Shown here: positions 25,431 through 36,280 of the stretch, in pieces
Position numbering within the stretch: position 1 is the first letter of the stretch
Layout of the letters: each line of letters starts with the position of its first letter
DNA from: Planococcus chinensis
GTDB lineage: Bacteria > Bacillota > Bacilli > Bacillales_A > Planococcaceae
Assembly: GCF_020071995.1 (NCBI RefSeq)
Contig: NZ_JABWTK010000005.1
Coordinates: 62,001-126,000, forward strand
Reading direction: 5' to 3'
Length of the DNA: 64,000 nt
The notes under the pieces: generated by a model
Told to the model about the DNA's origin: nothing
The model's input: only the letters and a program-made list of their open reading frames with translations
Database searches by the model: none
Made by a program: the position numbers and the translations under genes

Positions 25431-25864
25431 GTATAAATTAAATGAATAGAAATACATAAAACCAACCGGACCGGCCACTTCGCTTTCCGTGGGCTCAGCT
25501 TCAGCCTCCTCGCCGCTTCGCACCTCCGGGGTCTTCAGCTTTCGCTGTCCCACAGGAGTCTTCGTGGCCGAACCGGTTGGGGCGGCTCTCTTTGATATGA
25601 AAGTGAACGATAATCCGATTGAAGCCCAACCGTTTAGTTGGAGAAGAAAAGTGGCAACTCTGGATAGCCTTTACGCTGATTATCCAAAGTGGAAGCCGGC
25701 GACTCCTGCGGGATAGCGAAGTGCCGAAATCCACTCGGGACGCACGTTCCGAGTTAGTTCGGCGCGAGCCCGCAGAACGCGTCCGGCTGAAACGGAGGAT
25801 CCGAGATGCCCTGTTGTATGTTCATTCATTTCTTATGCGTAAAAATTCTTTTGTCTACAAACTC
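25431..25864 (-). mobile_element. Composite non-coding element, copy 2 (inverted orientation)
   Basis: A 434-bp copy of the element found at 1607-2020 and 54003-54452, here reversed. Module B is at 25462-25580 and module A at 25688-25803, joined by the conserved linker. Its right end carries CTTTTGTCTACAAACTC, the complement of the AGACAAAAG end. It is flanked by the 14-bp direct repeat AGGCTGTCCGCAAA, part of the terminator hairpin of the upstream gene. No transposase is encoded. Confidence 0.72.
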
Positions 25865-25900
25865 AGGCTGTCCGCAAATGCGGACAGCCTTTCGTATTTG
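25865..25900 (+). terminator. Terminator displaced by composite element
   Basis: AGGCTGTCCGC, loop AAAT, GCGGACAGCCT: an 11-bp perfect stem followed by TTTCG. It originally would have followed the stop at 25415. Confidence 0.8.
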
Positions 25901-26123
25901 CAGGATAATTACTTTTTTATATAGACAAAATGAAATAATCAGTACATTAGGAGGATGTAATTTTCAGCCAAAATAACTATATTCAATGGTAGTATGTGTT
26001 AAAAACTTTACAATAAAACAGTAGATTCGTTGCATAAAAGTGTTAAAATAAAGAGATAAAATACATTTATTGGAACGGATTCTGAAATCGAACCGATTAA
26101 TCATAGAACTGGGGAGCGTATGG

Positions 26124-28901
26124 ATGCGAAAAGAACAGACACGATATTCTCGGCTGGCTCAAATCACCAAATTAATCAATACAAAACTTGAATTGAGAGA
26201 AGTGCTTGAACACGTCATCACTGCGATTTCCGAAGAAATTGTGCAGTGTGATTCGGTCGGCATTTACTTGCCTGAAGAGAATGGGGATTTCCGCGGCTTT
26301 GTCGGCAAACCGGAAATCATAAATGGCATGACCCTGGATATGCATTTCATCGATACGGAATATGATTTGTTGGCAAAAGAAGTGATCGAAACAAAGAAAA
26401 CGATTTACATTCCGGATACCTCCAAAGATGATCGGCCGGATCATCGGGCGGTTGCAGGTTTCCAAATTAAATCGTTGCTTGGATTGCCCATCACATATGA
26501 AGATGAATTGTTTGGTCTGGTGTTTTTATTTGACTACGGAATCCCGATGAATTTAAAAGAAGATGAAATCCAGACAGTGGAAGCTTACGTCAATATGGCA
26601 GGCGTTGCCATCCGCAATGCCACCAACTTGACCCGCAAGGAAAACCTGCTGGCTGAAAAACAGGTGCTGCTGGACTTTACGCGGGAATTGTCGATGTGTT
26701 CGACAATGCCGCAAGCGCTGGACAAATGCTTTTCCTACGTCGGCGATGTGCTGAACAACTACAATGTGGGCGTGCATCTTCTGGAGCCTTTAGCTGAAAA
26801 GAAAATTGAACCGACCACGCTAAGCAAAGACAGCGACTGGTCCGAAGAAGACTGGCTGGCGACGCACACGAAAGCGCCGCTTGATCCCGCCAATGACGCA
26901 GTATTCCAGGAAGTGATCCGCACGAAAAAGCCTTTGCTCATTCCGAATGTGTTCGAAGACGACCGGCCAAACCATGAAGTCTGCGCCAATTTCGGCATCA
27001 AGGGCATGTTCATGATGCCGTTGATTGCCATGGGGGAAGTGTTAGGGGCACTGGCGGTTCCGGAATTGGAAAAAGAAGAACTTTCATTTGCGGAAGCGGA
27101 CATGCAGCTGGCCCAGTCTTTGGCAGATGCCACCGCGGCGACCTTATCGAATCTGCTGTATATGGAAAAGCAGGAAGTCATCATTGAAGAACGGACTTCG
27201 GAAATTCGGATCAAGAACAATGAATTGGAACGGGTAGTAGCCGAACTGGGAAATTTGAGCCGCGAACGGGAGTTGATTTTGAACTCCGCAGGAGACGGAT
27301 TATTCGGTTTGGATTTGGAAGGGAAAATCACCTTCTGCAATCCTGCCAGCGAATCGATGCTTGGCTACGAATCCGGCGAACTGATCGGCAAAAGCTCCGA
27401 CATCATTTTCGGCAAGAAAAAGCCGGCGATTTCCGAAACGGCTCTTTTTGAACCGAATCAGCAGTTTTTCAAAAAAGACAAATCAAGCTTTTCCGTTGAA
27501 TACGTCATTTCTTCTATTAAAGACGGGAGCCGAGTGCTGGGCGAAGTTGTGTCGTTCAAAGACATCTCCGAACGGATGAAACTAGAAGAAGAAATCAAAT
27601 ACTTGGCTTATTATGACAGCTTGACCGATTTGCCGAACCGGGTGCTGCTGAATGACCGTTTGAAACAAATGCTGGATAAATCCAAGGCGAGAGGCAAAAA
27701 ACTGGCAGTTCTTTATTTGGACCTGGACCGCTTTAAACTGATCAATGATAGCCTGGGGCACAGTTACGGCGACATTTTGCTGCGTGAATCCGCTGAACGC
27801 CTGCGGAGAAGCATTCCAAAAAACGCCATTGTATCACGCCAGGGAGGCGATGAGTTTACCATCATTTTGCCGGAAATAAACTGCAAAAAAGATGTGTTGC
27901 CGCTCCTCGAGCAAGTCATGGATTCTTTTTCGAAGCCTTACTCGCTGAAAGGCACCGAAGTTTACATCAAAACAAGCATCGGCATCAGCATGTATCCGCA
28001 AGACGGCGATACGGCTGAAGTCCTCATTAAAAACGCGGATGCAGCCATGTATAAATCGAAAGAAAAATCTGGGACCTATTATCACTTTTTTGAAAGCGAA
28101 ATGAGCAACCGGAACCTTGAAAGCATCAAATTGGAAAATGCGCTGTACAAAGCCTTGGACAATGAGGAGCTCGAGATTTACTACCAGCCTCAAATCGACA
28201 GCAAAACGAACACCTTGATCGGTGCCGAAGCGCTGCTCCGTTGGATTCATCCGACAGAAGGCATGGTTTCTCCGGTGAACTTCATCCCGCTGGCGGAAGA
28301 AACCGGACTAATCATTCCAATCGGCAAATGGGTGCTGGAAAATGCGTGCCGGCAATTGATGAAATGGCATGCCGAGGGACATACCGAGTTGAGCATTTCG
28401 GTGAATTTATCCGGACGCCAATTTGAAGAAGACAATTTGGTCTCCATGGTCGAGGCAATCATCAAAGAGCAGAAAATCGATCCGGAATGCCTTCATATCG
28501 AACTGACCGAAAATCAATTGATCCGCAATACCGGCGTGACGATCAAAAAAATGAAGGAATTAAAGAAGCTCGGCGTGAAAATTGCCATTGATGATTTTGG
28601 CACCGGCTATTCATCGTTGGGGTATTTGAAAAACTTCCCGATCGATGCACTCAAAATCGACCGGTCCTTTGTCCAGGATATCGAACATGACAGCGACAAT
28701 GCGGCCATTACCGACACCATTATTACATTGGCACAAAATTTGAAACTGAATGTTATCGCAGAAGGGGTGGAGACTCAGGAGCAATTGGATTTCCTGATGT
28801 CCAAAGACTGCTATATCATGCAAGGGTTTTTCTTCAGCAAACCGGTCAAAGCATCAGATTTTGCCGAGAAATATTTTATCAACAACAGTACATTACATTA
28901 A
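26124..28901 (+). CDS. GAF-GAF-PAS-GGDEF-EAL cyclic-di-GMP protein
   Basis: A 925-residue soluble signalling protein. Order: two GAF-like domains (about 10-165 and 185-345), a short coiled region, a PAS domain (about 380-490), GGDEF (about 500-665) and EAL (about 670-920). The cyclase motif GGDEF is intact at 574-578, and the phosphodiesterase signature EALLR is intact at 702-706, so both making and breaking c-di-GMP are possible. No membrane segments are seen. The ATG at 26124 follows GGGGAG; a longer frame to 26070 lacks a site. The next gene starts 17 bp later. Confidence 0.92.
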   Translation: MRKEQTRYSRLAQITKLINTKLELREVLEHVITAISEEIVQCDSVGIYLPEENGDFRGFVGKPEIINGMTLDMHFIDTEYDLLAKEVIETKKTIYIPDTSKDDRPDHRAVAGFQIKSLLGLPITYEDELFGLVFLFDYGIPMNLKEDEIQTVEAYVNMAGVAIRNATNLTRKENLLAEKQVLLDFTRELSMCSTMPQALDKCFSYVGDVLNNYNVGVHLLEPLAEKKIEPTTLSKDSDWSEEDWLATHTKAPLDPANDAVFQEVIRTKKPLLIPNVFEDDRPNHEVCANFGIKGMFMMPLIAMGEVLGALAVPELEKEELSFAEADMQLAQSLADATAATLSNLLYMEKQEVIIEERTSEIRIKNNELERVVAELGNLSRERELILNSAGDGLFGLDLEGKITFCNPASESMLGYESGELIGKSSDIIFGKKKPAISETALFEPNQQFFKKDKSSFSVEYVISSIKDGSRVLGEVVSFKDISERMKLEEEIKYLAYYDSLTDLPNRVLLNDRLKQMLDKSKARGKKLAVLYLDLDRFKLINDSLGHSYGDILLRESAERLRRSIPKNAIVSRQGGDEFTIILPEINCKKDVLPLLEQVMDSFSKPYSLKGTEVYIKTSIGISMYPQDGDTAEVLIKNADAAMYKSKEKSGTYYHFFESEMSNRNLESIKLENALYKALDNEELEIYYQPQIDSKTNTLIGAEALLRWIHPTEGMVSPVNFIPLAEETGLIIPIGKWVLENACRQLMKWHAEGHTELSISVNLSGRQFEEDNLVSMVEAIIKEQKIDPECLHIELTENQLIRNTGVTIKKMKELKKLGVKIAIDDFGTGYSSLGYLKNFPIDALKIDRSFVQDIEHDSDNAAITDTIITLAQNLKLNVIAEGVETQEQLDFLMSKDCYIMQGFFFSKPVKASDFAEKYFINNSTLH

Positions 28902-28918
28902 ACCAGGGGGCTTTAAAA

Positions 28919-30556
28919 ATGAAAGCAGTTCGCTCAGTATTGGAGTATTTGCAAGGCATGGGAGTTAAACACGTATTCGGTATTCCAGCAGGTTCCGTCA
29001 ATGGATTTTTCAATGAGCTTTACGATATGCCAGAAATTACACCAGTTGTCACAAAACACGAAGGCGCTGCCGGCTACATGGCTGCTTCTTATGCCAAATA
29101 CAGCAATCAATTGAGCGTCTGCATCGGCAGCAGCGGACCAGGAGGCACAAACCTCGTCACGGGCGCGGCAAATGCCATGCGTGAGCATTTGCCCGTTCTG
29201 TTTTTAACAGGCGCCGTCCCGGTGAGTACAATGGGCTTGAATGCGTCGCAGGAATTGGATGCAGATCCGGTATTCAAATCGGTCACCAAATACAGCGTGA
29301 CGGTTACAGACAGCAAAGACTTGCTGGCTGAAATCGTCAAGGCAGTTGAAATTGCGATTTCCGGCGTACCGGGTCCAGTCCATGTGGCCATGCCAATCGA
29401 CATCCAGCACAGCCCGGTAGGAGAAGTGAAGATTCCGGCTCCAATAAAGCGGGAAAGCATGACACCGGATCTCGAAGCGATTAAAAAAGCTGCAAAGGAA
29501 ATGGCAGAACGTAAGAGCGGCTATATTTTTGCAGGGCAAGGCGCTCGAAATTCTACGGAAGCATTGATTGAACTGGCAGAATTGCTCGGCTGGCCGATCA
29601 TGGTTTCGCCGCAGGCAAAAGGGATCATCCGCCACGACCATCCATTGTTTGCCGGGATTTTCGGGTTTGCCGGAAGCGAGAGTGCCTCAACCTTGATGAA
29701 CGAAGGCGATGCCAACACCCTTCTTGTGGTTGGTTCAAGCCTCGGAGAGACAGCGACAAACAACTACAACGCCAATATGGCGCAAGACCGCTTCCTTGTT
29801 CAACTCGATTTTGATGCATCGGTCTTTAACCGCAAATACGAAGTGGATGTGCCGGTTTTAGGGGACATTCAATTAAGCCTGGTATTTTTGATTGAAGAAT
29901 TGAAGGCGCTTGGGCTAACAGCGAAGCCGCTGAAGCCGCTTGAATTGGCGGAAAAAGAAGAAGAGCTTGAAGAATACAGCACGAAAAACGTTTTGCTGAA
30001 GCTTCAGGAATACTTGCCGGCTTCAACGCGCTACACCATCGACATCGGCGAATTTATGGCGTACGTCATCCACCATATGAAAGTGCTCGATGAAGGCACA
30101 TTTGACATCAATGTCCATTTCGGAGCTATGGGAAGCGGGCTTAGCGCCGCCATCGGCTCGAAGTTCGCAGAACCGGAGCGCCCGACTGTCGCGATTACGG
30201 GAGACGGCTGTTTCTTTATGCACGGCATGGAGATTTTGACGGCAAAAGAATACAATTTGCCGATCCTGTTTGTGGTCATGAACAACGCCCGCCTCGGTAT
30301 GGTCTACCACGGACACGCCTTGCAGTTCAAACGGGTCCATGCTTCGTTCGAGCAGGAGCCGATCGATATTTCAGCAATGGCAAAAGCGATGAACATCCCG
30401 AGCTACCGCGTGGACGGCATGGGCGACTTGAATCCGGAAATTCTCGAAAACCTGATGAACATGAACGGCCCGGCAGTCCTGGAAGTGGCGCTTGTCGACA
30501 ACAACACGCCGCCAATGGGCGACCGCGTAAAATTCTTGTCTTCGTTCGGAAAATAA
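28919..30556 (+). CDS. Thiamine-diphosphate-dependent enzyme, acetolactate-synthase-like
   Basis: The 545-residue enzyme has the three-domain layout of acetolactate synthase, pyruvate oxidase and benzoylformate decarboxylase. The catalytic Glu is E48 in TKHEGAAGYMA, the central domain spans about 190-330, and the cofactor motif runs from GDGCFF to VMNN (about 422-450). It does not look like AlsS or IlvB in detail, so the substrate is left open. The 17-bp gap from the GGDEF-EAL gene suggests co-transcription. A strong terminator follows. Confidence 0.83.
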   Translation: MKAVRSVLEYLQGMGVKHVFGIPAGSVNGFFNELYDMPEITPVVTKHEGAAGYMAASYAKYSNQLSVCIGSSGPGGTNLVTGAANAMREHLPVLFLTGAVPVSTMGLNASQELDADPVFKSVTKYSVTVTDSKDLLAEIVKAVEIAISGVPGPVHVAMPIDIQHSPVGEVKIPAPIKRESMTPDLEAIKKAAKEMAERKSGYIFAGQGARNSTEALIELAELLGWPIMVSPQAKGIIRHDHPLFAGIFGFAGSESASTLMNEGDANTLLVVGSSLGETATNNYNANMAQDRFLVQLDFDASVFNRKYEVDVPVLGDIQLSLVFLIEELKALGLTAKPLKPLELAEKEEELEEYSTKNVLLKLQEYLPASTRYTIDIGEFMAYVIHHMKVLDEGTFDINVHFGAMGSGLSAAIGSKFAEPERPTVAITGDGCFFMHGMEILTAKEYNLPILFVVMNNARLGMVYHGHALQFKRVHASFEQEPIDISAMAKAMNIPSYRVDGMGDLNPEILENLMNMNGPAVLEVALVDNNTPPMGDRVKFLSSFGK

Positions 30557-30611
30557 AAGACACACCAATCAGCGGGCAGTTCTGCCTTTGGTTGTTAAAT
30601 CGAGATAAAAT

Positions 30612-30647
30612 AAATCCCCTTTTCAAAAATTGAAAAGGGGATTTTTC
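30612..30647. terminator. Bidirectional terminator
   Basis: The 15-bp perfect stem AAATCCCCTTTTCAA/TTGAAAAGGGGATTT lies between convergent genes. Confidence 0.93.
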
Positions 30648-31300
30648 TATAACTCGGTATAAGATGCCTGGATGGTCTGATGGATGGCGCCCATGGTTTG
30701 GCGCTTGAATTGGTCTGGCACGGATTGGCCGCTTGGATTGGCGTAATAATAGGCGCCAATTTTTTCGTCATAAGTGAAGCCCAAATTGTCCAATGCTTGT
30801 TGGAGTTCTTCCGGCAGCTGCTTCTTGCCGGTTTTTTCGATGAAATAAGGAGTCGGAATCACTTTTACATCGATGTCGTTTTTTCCAGTATGGACGATAA
30901 ACAAGTCTTTCTGGTTTTGTACAATCCATTGGTCTTTGGAATAAAGTGAAATTCGCCGTTCATGCAATTGGGAAATGCCTTCAAGGTTGGTGCCGAATAT
31001 ATGGTTCAATACGGCGCGGACTTCTGCTCCTGTTGACGGTTTGCGGTTTTCTGCTATGTACAGATCCACCGCAGCTGCAGAAAGATCGCTTGCACCTGGA
31101 AACGCGACGGCTACACGCTCGGCAAAGTTTTTATCCAGCAAAGGGGCTTTGGACAAATCCAAGCCGTATACTTCGCGGATGACAGCACAAATTGCTGGTC
31201 CATCAATTTGTTCAGTGGATACAATGCGCTGGTCCATCAACTCAACCTTTGTTAATGCTTTTGCATCTTTTGGAGATGATTCGGATGACAACTCTCTCAT
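30647..31300 (-). CDS. Hypothetical cytoplasmic protein
   Basis: A 217-residue protein that I do not recognise. It has no signal peptide or membrane segment. The N-terminal half is helical and acidic (including DLSAAAVDLYIAENRK). The C-terminal half holds LYSKDQWIVQNQKDLFIVH and a segment with EKIGAYYYANPSGQS. It starts after a good AGGGAGGAA site and ends at a shared terminator. The intact frame, the Bacillales-like codon use and the ribosome site make it a real gene. Its role is unknown. Confidence 0.7.
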   Translation of the reverse strand: MRELSSESSPKDAKALTKVELMDQRIVSTEQIDGPAICAVIREVYGLDLSKAPLLDKNFAERVAVAFPGASDLSAAAVDLYIAENRKPSTGAEVRAVLNHIFGTNLEGISQLHERRISLYSKDQWIVQNQKDLFIVHTGKNDIDVKVIPTPYFIEKTGKKQLPEELQQALDNLGFTYDEKIGAYYYANPSGQSVPDQFKRQTMGAIHQTIQASYTEL

Positions 31301-31574
31301 GTTTTATTCCTCCCTGTAAAAAAGAATGGATGCAGTTTCCTATTCATTCCATTATAGCGCAAACGTCCCAGTAAAAATATTCCTCTTTTCAAATACTGAA
31401 GGATAGGCTAATGTAATCTGAAAAGGATATGATTTAAACAGTGGAACTGCAAAAATGAGCCGAACTTACCCGTAACTTTCACAAAAACCCAGAGACAGTA
31501 GATGTAAAATGAAAGCTAGGGAAATGATTTATCCGAATGGTCTCTTTAGTAAAAGAAAAGCGAGCTGAAACTAA

Positions 31575-34112
31575 ATGGTAAACGACAATCACAATCTGCC
31601 GGTTCACACCATCATCAATGCCAGTCCCCATATTATTGTGTTGAAAGATCCCGAAAGCCGCTGGTTGGAAGCCAGTAGGAAAACGATGGAGATCTTTGGG
31701 CTGGATAAAGAGTGGGTGATCGGCAAAACGGACATAGAATTAGGGGAGATGTATCCGCATTATAAAGACGCCGTCTCCTACTTTTTTGATTCCGACCAAC
31801 GGGCATGGCAGGCGAAAAATCAGATTCAAATTGTGGAAACCGTTGTTGTTGATGGCGTGCAACGCATGTATGACGTCGTCAAAATTCCGATATACGATTC
31901 CGAAGGCATGCCGGAATCGCTTGTCGTAATGGGCCGCGATATTACGGAAATGCTGGAAAGTGAACAGATGTATCAATCCTTTTTCACTGACCATCCAGAC
32001 GGCGTGTACTCTCTTGATAAAGAAGGACATATTCTGGATTTAAATAAAGAATCTGAAAAGATCAGCGGCTACAGCAAAGAAGAATTGATTGGCCGCGATT
32101 TCCGGATGGTGATTGCGCCTGAAGTGCTTGAAGAAGTAAACCGCCGTTTTGAAGAAGTGCTGCAGGGATTGCCACAATGGTACGAATCCAAAATTCGCAG
32201 CAAGGACGGAAAAACGCTGGATGTTCAGATCACCACACTTCCGGCAACACTAAAAGGAAAAATCATCGGTATCCATGGCATGCTGAAAGACGTGACTGAG
32301 AAGAATCAGCTGGAGCAATTGCGAAATGAGCAAACGGTGATTTTGTCCAAAATTGCCGCAGGAGAATCACTGGAAGAAATTATGGGCTATCTTACGGTGG
32401 CGGTAGAAAAAGTTACTAATGTCATTTGTTCAGTCATGTTTTATGAAAAAGAACATCATTGGCTCCGTTTCGCATATGGCCCGAACCTGCCTGAAGTGTT
32501 CGCTAAAACAATTGATCAATTTCCAGTCGGCCCAAACTTCGCTTCATGCGGACATGCCTCGCATACGAAGAAGCTGACAATTGCTGCAGATATTGAGGCA
32601 GATCCATCCTGGAAGCCATGGAGCAAAGAGGCTGTCTCTTACGGGCTCCGCGCCTGCTGGTCGATGCCCATCCTCTCCACTGACGGAACTTTACTTGGGA
32701 CGTTCGGCGTTTACAGCGGGGAAGCACGGGAACCGCAGGCGATTGAAGTGGATATGTTGACGACATTCAGTTATTTATCAGGACTAGCCATTGAACGCAG
32801 CCGGCACGAAGAGAAAATCCAGTTTTTAGCCAACCATGATGCGTTAACGAATTTGCCGAACTTGCGTTATTTTAAGGAAGTTTTCTCGACTGTACGGGAG
32901 CAAACAGACGAGATAGCGGTCATGTTTATGGACCTCGACCAGTTCAAATCGCTGAACGATACGTTCGGCCATAATTTCGGGGATATTTTGCTTCAGGAAA
33001 TCGCCAGGCGGATTGAAAAAACAATTGGTGAAACCAATATGGTCGCGCGCATGGGCGGCGATGAATTCATCTTGCTGATCCGGACGATCACAGACGCGCG
33101 GCAGGCGAAAGAAATGGCACAGCAGATTTTAAAGGCGACAGAACAGCCGCTGATGATCCAAGGCCAGGAGTTTCAAGTGACGGCAAGCATCGGCATCAGT
33201 TTATTCGGCCGGCACGGCACCAACATCGGCCAGCTGATGAAAAATGCGGACGTGGCGATGTACAATGCCAAAGGGACAGGCGGGAACGCCTGCAAAGTCT
33301 ACGAAACGACAATGGACGATAAAGCCTATGAACTGTATATGCTCAGAGGCGAATTCCGGAAAGCCTTGGAACAACAGCAGTTTGAGCTTCATTATCAGCC
33401 GAAAATCAGTTTGACTACCGGACGCATTACGGGAATGGAGGCGCTCGCCCGCTGGCGCCATCCGGAAAAAGGGAATATAAGCCCGGCTGTCTTTATTCCG
33501 TTGGCAGAAGAAAGCGGCTTTATCCAGGAACTCGGAAATTGGGTCATCCAGACGGCTTGCCGGCAAGTGAAGGAATGGCGGGAAACAGAAGGGGGCGAGA
33601 TCAAAGTCGCTGTGAATGTTTCTGTGAAACAGTTTATCAAACAGGATGTAGCAGCTTTTGTGAAGGCCACATTGGAAGAAATGGAGCTGCCGCCGGATTG
33701 CCTGGAAATTGAAATCACGGAAAGCGTCCTAAGCAGCCATGAATCCGTCATTCAGCAAGCGGTGAACAATCTGCAGAAGCTGGGCATCAAAGTATTGATT
33801 GATGATTTTGGAACAGGGTATGCTTCCATGACTTATTTAAAGCAGTTCCGGGCGGATGCCATCAAAATCGATCAGTCGTTCATCCGGCATTTGCCGAACA
33901 ACCAGGACGATGCCGCAATCGTTTCGGCGTTGATCACTTTGGCGCAGGCATTGGATATTTGCATTGTCGCAGAAGGCGTCGAAACGAAAGCACAGTTGGA
34001 TTTCCTGCGGGAAAAGAAATGCTGCGAAGTCCAGGGCTATTATTTCAGCAAGCCGCTGCCAGCAGCGCAAATGTCCAAACTATTAAACCGGCAATTTTCA
34101 TTTGAACAATAA
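31575..34112 (+). CDS. PAS-PAS-GAF-GGDEF-EAL cyclic-di-GMP protein
   Basis: A second bifunctional c-di-GMP protein, 845 residues: PAS (about 8-120), PAS (about 130-250), GAF (about 260-405), GGDEF (about 415-580) and EAL (about 590-840). Motifs are intact (GGDEF at 494-498, EALAR at 622-626). Compared with the protein at 26124 the sensory part differs, so they probably answer different signals. No membrane helices are seen. The ribosome site is weak (GAGCTGAAACTAA). It is single and ends at a terminator. Confidence 0.92.
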   Translation: MVNDNHNLPVHTIINASPHIIVLKDPESRWLEASRKTMEIFGLDKEWVIGKTDIELGEMYPHYKDAVSYFFDSDQRAWQAKNQIQIVETVVVDGVQRMYDVVKIPIYDSEGMPESLVVMGRDITEMLESEQMYQSFFTDHPDGVYSLDKEGHILDLNKESEKISGYSKEELIGRDFRMVIAPEVLEEVNRRFEEVLQGLPQWYESKIRSKDGKTLDVQITTLPATLKGKIIGIHGMLKDVTEKNQLEQLRNEQTVILSKIAAGESLEEIMGYLTVAVEKVTNVICSVMFYEKEHHWLRFAYGPNLPEVFAKTIDQFPVGPNFASCGHASHTKKLTIAADIEADPSWKPWSKEAVSYGLRACWSMPILSTDGTLLGTFGVYSGEAREPQAIEVDMLTTFSYLSGLAIERSRHEEKIQFLANHDALTNLPNLRYFKEVFSTVREQTDEIAVMFMDLDQFKSLNDTFGHNFGDILLQEIARRIEKTIGETNMVARMGGDEFILLIRTITDARQAKEMAQQILKATEQPLMIQGQEFQVTASIGISLFGRHGTNIGQLMKNADVAMYNAKGTGGNACKVYETTMDDKAYELYMLRGEFRKALEQQQFELHYQPKISLTTGRITGMEALARWRHPEKGNISPAVFIPLAEESGFIQELGNWVIQTACRQVKEWRETEGGEIKVAVNVSVKQFIKQDVAAFVKATLEEMELPPDCLEIEITESVLSSHESVIQQAVNNLQKLGIKVLIDDFGTGYASMTYLKQFRADAIKIDQSFIRHLPNNQDDAAIVSALITLAQALDICIVAEGVETKAQLDFLREKKCCEVQGYYFSKPLPAAQMSKLLNRQFSFEQ

Positions 34113-34158
34113 AAGAGCAGAACCTGTCCGGATTTCCGGCCAGGTTCTGCTTTTCTGT
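34113..34158. terminator. Bidirectional terminator
   Basis: GCAGAACCTG/CAGGTTCTGC with inner CCGG/CCGG pairing, then TTTTCTGTTTT. It lies between the convergent GGDEF-EAL and xylanase genes. Confidence 0.9.
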
Positions 34159-34159
34159 T

Positions 34160-35359
<1,200 letters not shown>

Positions 35360-35413
35360 CTAAAAATTGCTATCCAAACCTCCTTTTTCAAAATTTTAGC
35401 TGAATGAGAAACG

Positions 35414-35427
35414 AGTAAGCGTTTTCA
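35414..35427 (-). promoter_or_regulatory. CcpA cre site of the xylanase gene
   Basis: On the minus strand TGAAAACGCTTACT fits the cre consensus TGWAARCGYTWNCW. It lies downstream of the TATAAT at 35472-35477, a roadblock position. Confidence 0.75.
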
Positions 35428-35471
35428 TTTCGATTCAAAAAATAAAAAACTTACTTCATGTCTCGAAATAT

Positions 35472-35477
35472 ATTATA
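35472..35477 (-). promoter_or_regulatory. Probable -10 box of the xylanase gene
   Basis: A perfect TATAAT on the minus strand. The -35 (GTGACT at 18-bp spacing) is weak. The rest of the 375-bp gap between the xylanase and DUF4385 genes shows nothing else clear. Confidence 0.5.
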
Positions 35478-35689
35478 ACCACAAAAAGTTAATTCAGTCA
35501 CTATACAAACAAAGAATATTTCGTATTTTTAGAAAAATGGTTAAAAAGACATGTTTTACCAATGTGGTAAAATGAAATAACAGATGCAGTCCCGGCTTAT
35601 GGTGGGAAAAGGAATGTCAAAAAGAGTTGGATGTTCGGCTGCATTTTCTTTTGCAAAAAGGGTATAAAAAGCCAAAGGAGTGAATGTCC

Positions 35690-36136
35690 ATGGCTTTTGA
35701 TTACGACCTTGACTATGAAAATTTGGATCTCAGAAAACATCCCGAGCTGTACCGAGTGGGCAAAGGCGAGCAGGGCGTGCTGTTGGTGGAACCATATAAA
35801 GGCGAGATTTTGCCGCATTGGCGCTTCAAGACGCCCGAGATTGCGCAGGAATCCTGCGACAAAATTTACGAGATGTTTGAGGAGTACCGCAAACAAGATG
35901 ATTTTGTCGGCATGGACATGGCGCGGAAGTTCATCCAGATGGGCTATACACGTGCCCGCCGCTACACCAATTACAAAGGCGGACGCAAATACAACGAAGA
36001 CAGAACGATTAAAGAACGCCAAATCGATCCGGTCAAAGCGGAGTCGGCGGCCATTTTCAAAAAGAAATGGGACGAAATCCGGGAAGACGAAGATTATTTG
36101 CGGCGCAAAAAAGAGCACCAGAAAAAGTATGGATAA
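35690..36136 (+). CDS. DUF4385-family protein
   Basis: A 148-residue basic, soluble protein of the DUF4385 family, beginning MAFDYDLDYENLDLRKHPE and rich in aromatic and charged residues (LPHWRFKTPEIAQES, RRYTNYKGGRKY). No function is known. ATGs at 35684 and 35690 are both preceded by AAAGGAG; the second has the normal nine-base spacing. A terminator follows directly. Confidence 0.82.
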   Translation: MAFDYDLDYENLDLRKHPELYRVGKGEQGVLLVEPYKGEILPHWRFKTPEIAQESCDKIYEMFEEYRKQDDFVGMDMARKFIQMGYTRARRYTNYKGGRKYNEDRTIKERQIDPVKAESAAIFKKKWDEIREDEDYLRRKKEHQKKYG

Positions 36137-36160
36137 AGGCTGCAGGATCAGCCTTTTTTC
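36135..36160 (+). terminator. Terminator after DUF4385 gene
   Basis: AAAGGCTG/CAGCCTTT stem and T run, overlapping the stop codon. Confidence 0.85.
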
Positions 36161-36280
36161 TATGCCCGGCACTCAGCAATTCCAGGCGGAGTTTATTTTC
36201 CAAAGTCCCGGTTTTCGGGAATCTTGTTGGCGGCTTCTGCGTCCTTTTAACTAATAACAAAGAAGAAATGGGGAGACAAT

